This document shows, in pieces, positions 7,806-8,974 of a DNA stretch of 8,974 nt. The notes beneath the pieces were generated by a model, which searched no databases, was not told the origin of the DNA, and saw nothing but the letters and a program-made list of their open reading frames with translations. The DNA lies in contig JAGCYR010000101.1 in assembly GCA_017960705.1 (NCBI GenBank), positions 1 through 8,974 of the forward strand. Direction: 5' to 3'. The position numbers were made by a program, and so were the translations under genes. The stretch is from Clostridia bacterium. GTDB taxonomy: Bacteria > Bacillota > Clostridia > Oscillospirales > CAG-272. How positions within the stretch are numbered: position 1 is the first letter of the stretch; each line of letters opens with the position of its first letter.

Positions 7806-7812
7806 GGGAAAA

Positions 7813-8349
7813 TCAAAGAGTCAGGTCGGAGAGGTCGGCTTTCACGCCGTCGAGCCTGCGCCTGATCGAGCCGTCGAGCAGCGTTCCCGAGATCTCGACC
7901 TTCATCCCGCCGATAAGCGAGGGGTCGACCTTGTACTCGGGCTCGACTTTCACGCCGTAGCGGCGTTCGAGCGCGGCGATCAGCTTCGTTTTTTCGCCGT
8001 CCGAGAGGGGGCGCGCGGAGACGATCTTCGCCACCGCGATCCCGTGATCCTCCCGATAGAGGCGGAGATACTCGGCAAAGCAGTCCGGAAGATCCCGGCT
8101 GTAGCCGCGTTCCACCATCAGCGAAAGGAAGTTGACGAGATACCGGTGCGCCCCCGCAAACGCTTGGGCGACGGCGGTCGTGCGTTCCGCCTTGGTGAGG
8201 TCGGGCGAGGACAAAAGCGACAGATAAGCGCTATTCTCCTGGAATACCGCCGCCGCCGTCCGGGTTTCTTCCAGCAGCAGGTCTTCGAGCCCTTCCGTCT
8301 TCGCGAGTTCGTAGAGCGCCTCGCCGTATTCTTTCGATACGTCAGACAC
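7813..8349 (-). CDS. atpH: ATP synthase delta subunit
   Basis: Delta joins the top of alpha3beta3 to the b-subunit peripheral stalk so that the stator does not turn with the rotor. The 178 residues start with the typical YGEALYELAKTEG helix (8-20) and end with the OSCP/delta signature region DPSLIGGMKVEISGTLLDGSIRRRLDGVK. The start is a GTG at 8349 that overlaps the end of atpF by 8 nt; a GGAGG site lies 9 nt upstream inside atpF. The overlap suggests translational coupling of the two stalk subunits. The length is normal for the family. Confidence 0.96.
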   Translation of the reverse strand: MSDVSKEYGEALYELAKTEGLEDLLLEETRTAAAVFQENSAYLSLLSSPDLTKAERTTAVAQAFAGAHRYLVNFLSLMVERGYSRDLPDCFAEYLRLYREDHGIAVAKIVSARPLSDGEKTKLIAALERRYGVKVEPEYKVDPSLIGGMKVEISGTLLDGSIRRRLDGVKADLSDLTL

Positions 8350-8875
8350 GGTCCCCGTCCTCCAGATCGCGGATGAACTCGTCGATCATCTCACGGTGAT
8401 CCTCCTCCCGGATCTCGCGCCCGACCACCTTTTCGGCGATCTCGACCGAGATATCCGAGATCTCGTTCTTGACCTCGTTCAGCGCCTTCTTCTTCTCCTG
8501 GGCGATCTCCTCGTCGGCTCTTCTGCGGAGCCGTTCCGCTTCGGTTTTCGCCTCTTCCACGATCTCCTCCGCCCGTTCGTTTGCGCGGGTGGTCGCGCGC
8601 GCTACGATCTCGCGGGCGCTCTCGTCGGCGCGGTCGAGTTTGGCGGTATATTCCGCACGCGCGGATTCCGCCTCCTCCTTCGCCGCCTCCGCGGACCCGT
8701 AGAGGTCGTCCACCTGACGCCGCCGTTCCGCGAGCGTCTTCTTGACGGGCTTGAAGAGAAATTTCTTCAGGATCAGGTACAGGATCACGAGGTTCAATAT
8801 CGAAATGATCATCTGCCAGAAGTTGACCGAGATAACTTCCAGAAATTTGCCCTCTGCAAAGAGCAGATGCGTCAT
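8342..8875 (-). CDS. atpF: ATP synthase Fo b subunit
   Basis: This subunit forms the membrane-anchored peripheral stalk. The 177 residues have one N-terminal membrane helix (about 18-41, NFWQMIISILNLVILYLILKK) followed by the conserved FLFKPVKKTLAERR junction. A long charged, Ala/Glu/Arg-rich coiled coil (about 48-145) follows, and the C-terminal part (EIAEKVVGREI) contacts delta. The ATG at 8875 has an AGAGGG-type site about 8 nt upstream. A single b gene is seen here, with no b' copy, as expected in this type of bacterium. Its 3' end overlaps atpH. Confidence 0.96.
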   Translation of the reverse strand: MTHLLFAEGKFLEVISVNFWQMIISILNLVILYLILKKFLFKPVKKTLAERRRQVDDLYGSAEAAKEEAESARAEYTAKLDRADESAREIVARATTRANERAEEIVEEAKTEAERLRRRADEEIAQEKKKALNEVKNEISDISVEIAEKVVGREIREEDHREMIDEFIRDLEDGDRV

Positions 8876-8893
8876 ATCAGATACCCTCTTTCT

Positions 8894-8922
8894 CCGTCGG
8901 ATAGGAGAGAGCCGCCCGACGG
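8894..8922 (-). other. hairpin upstream of atpF
   Basis: A perfect 7-bp stem (CCGTCGG with CCGACGG) around a 15-nt loop lies in the 63-nt gap between the upstream partial gene and atpF, ending about 6 nt before the atpF ribosome binding site. There is no U-tract. It may modulate stability or translation, since subunit c is needed in much higher copy than b. Confidence 0.45.
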
Positions 8923-8938
8923 CGCGGCGCGTGGGTGA

Positions 8939-8974
8939 TTACGGATTGGTCGACTTCGCCGCCTCGGCGAGCTC
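8939..8974 (-). CDS. atpE: C-terminal 11 codons of a gene, by position ATP synthase subunit c
   Basis: The only visible residues are ELAEAAKSTNP followed by TAA (8941-8939). In the common bacterial order a-c-b-delta-alpha-gamma-beta-epsilon, the gene before atpF is atpE, which encodes the small membrane subunit of the rotor ring. The call rests on position alone. A polar, charged tail is not typical of subunit c, which usually ends close to its second membrane helix, so either the tail is extended here or a different gene lies upstream. Confidence 0.5.
   Translation of the reverse strand, partial: ELAEAAKSTNP

Overview
The window is a GC-rich bacterial segment, and every gene I can support lies on the minus strand. 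Several features point to a Firmicutes/Clostridia-type bacterium, possibly an anaerobic gut lineage of the Oscillospiraceae kind. These are a T-box (tRNA-sensing) leader with an intrinsic terminator, strong AGGAGG-like ribosome binding sites, frequent GTG/TTG starts and the gene order of the ATP synthase operon. The lineage is inferred from style and is not proven by any marker gene.

Reading in the direction of transcription (right to left), the window opens with the last 11 codons of a gene that sits where subunit c (atpE) is expected. The F1Fo ATP synthase genes then follow: atpF (b), atpH (delta), atpA (alpha), atpG (gamma), atpD (beta) and atpC (epsilon). All are intact, and the catalytic motifs of alpha and beta are present. 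Subunit a and most of subunit c lie outside the window, so the coupling ion (H+ or Na+) cannot be read here. Two things are unusual. Epsilon is only 87 residues, so the C-terminal helical regulatory domain is absent. The atpD-atpC gap also carries a 140-bp array of six different perfect hairpins separated by short, similar linkers.

An SGNH/GDSL-type hydrolase gene starts 36 bases after atpC with its own good ribosome binding site and no visible terminator before it. It is therefore probably read through from the ATP synthase operon. Fourteen bases after its stop codon begins a near-consensus sigma-A promoter (TTGACA, 17 bp, TACAAT).

That promoter drives a T-box riboswitch leader (Stem I, antiterminator with UGGU bulge, 12-bp terminator plus U6). 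Downstream is a large open gene that runs off the left edge. It encodes one uninterrupted polypeptide (744 residues visible) made of an XRE-type helix-turn-helix, a cupin domain and an AMP-forming acyl-CoA synthetase of the medium-chain (ACSM-like) type. A DNA-binding and ligand-sensing module fused to a metabolic enzyme, controlled by uncharged tRNA, is the most interesting unit here. One reading is that the ligase activates a carboxylic acid used to make, or derived from, an amino acid. An inverted repeat between the -35 and -10 boxes is a candidate operator for self-control by the XRE domain.
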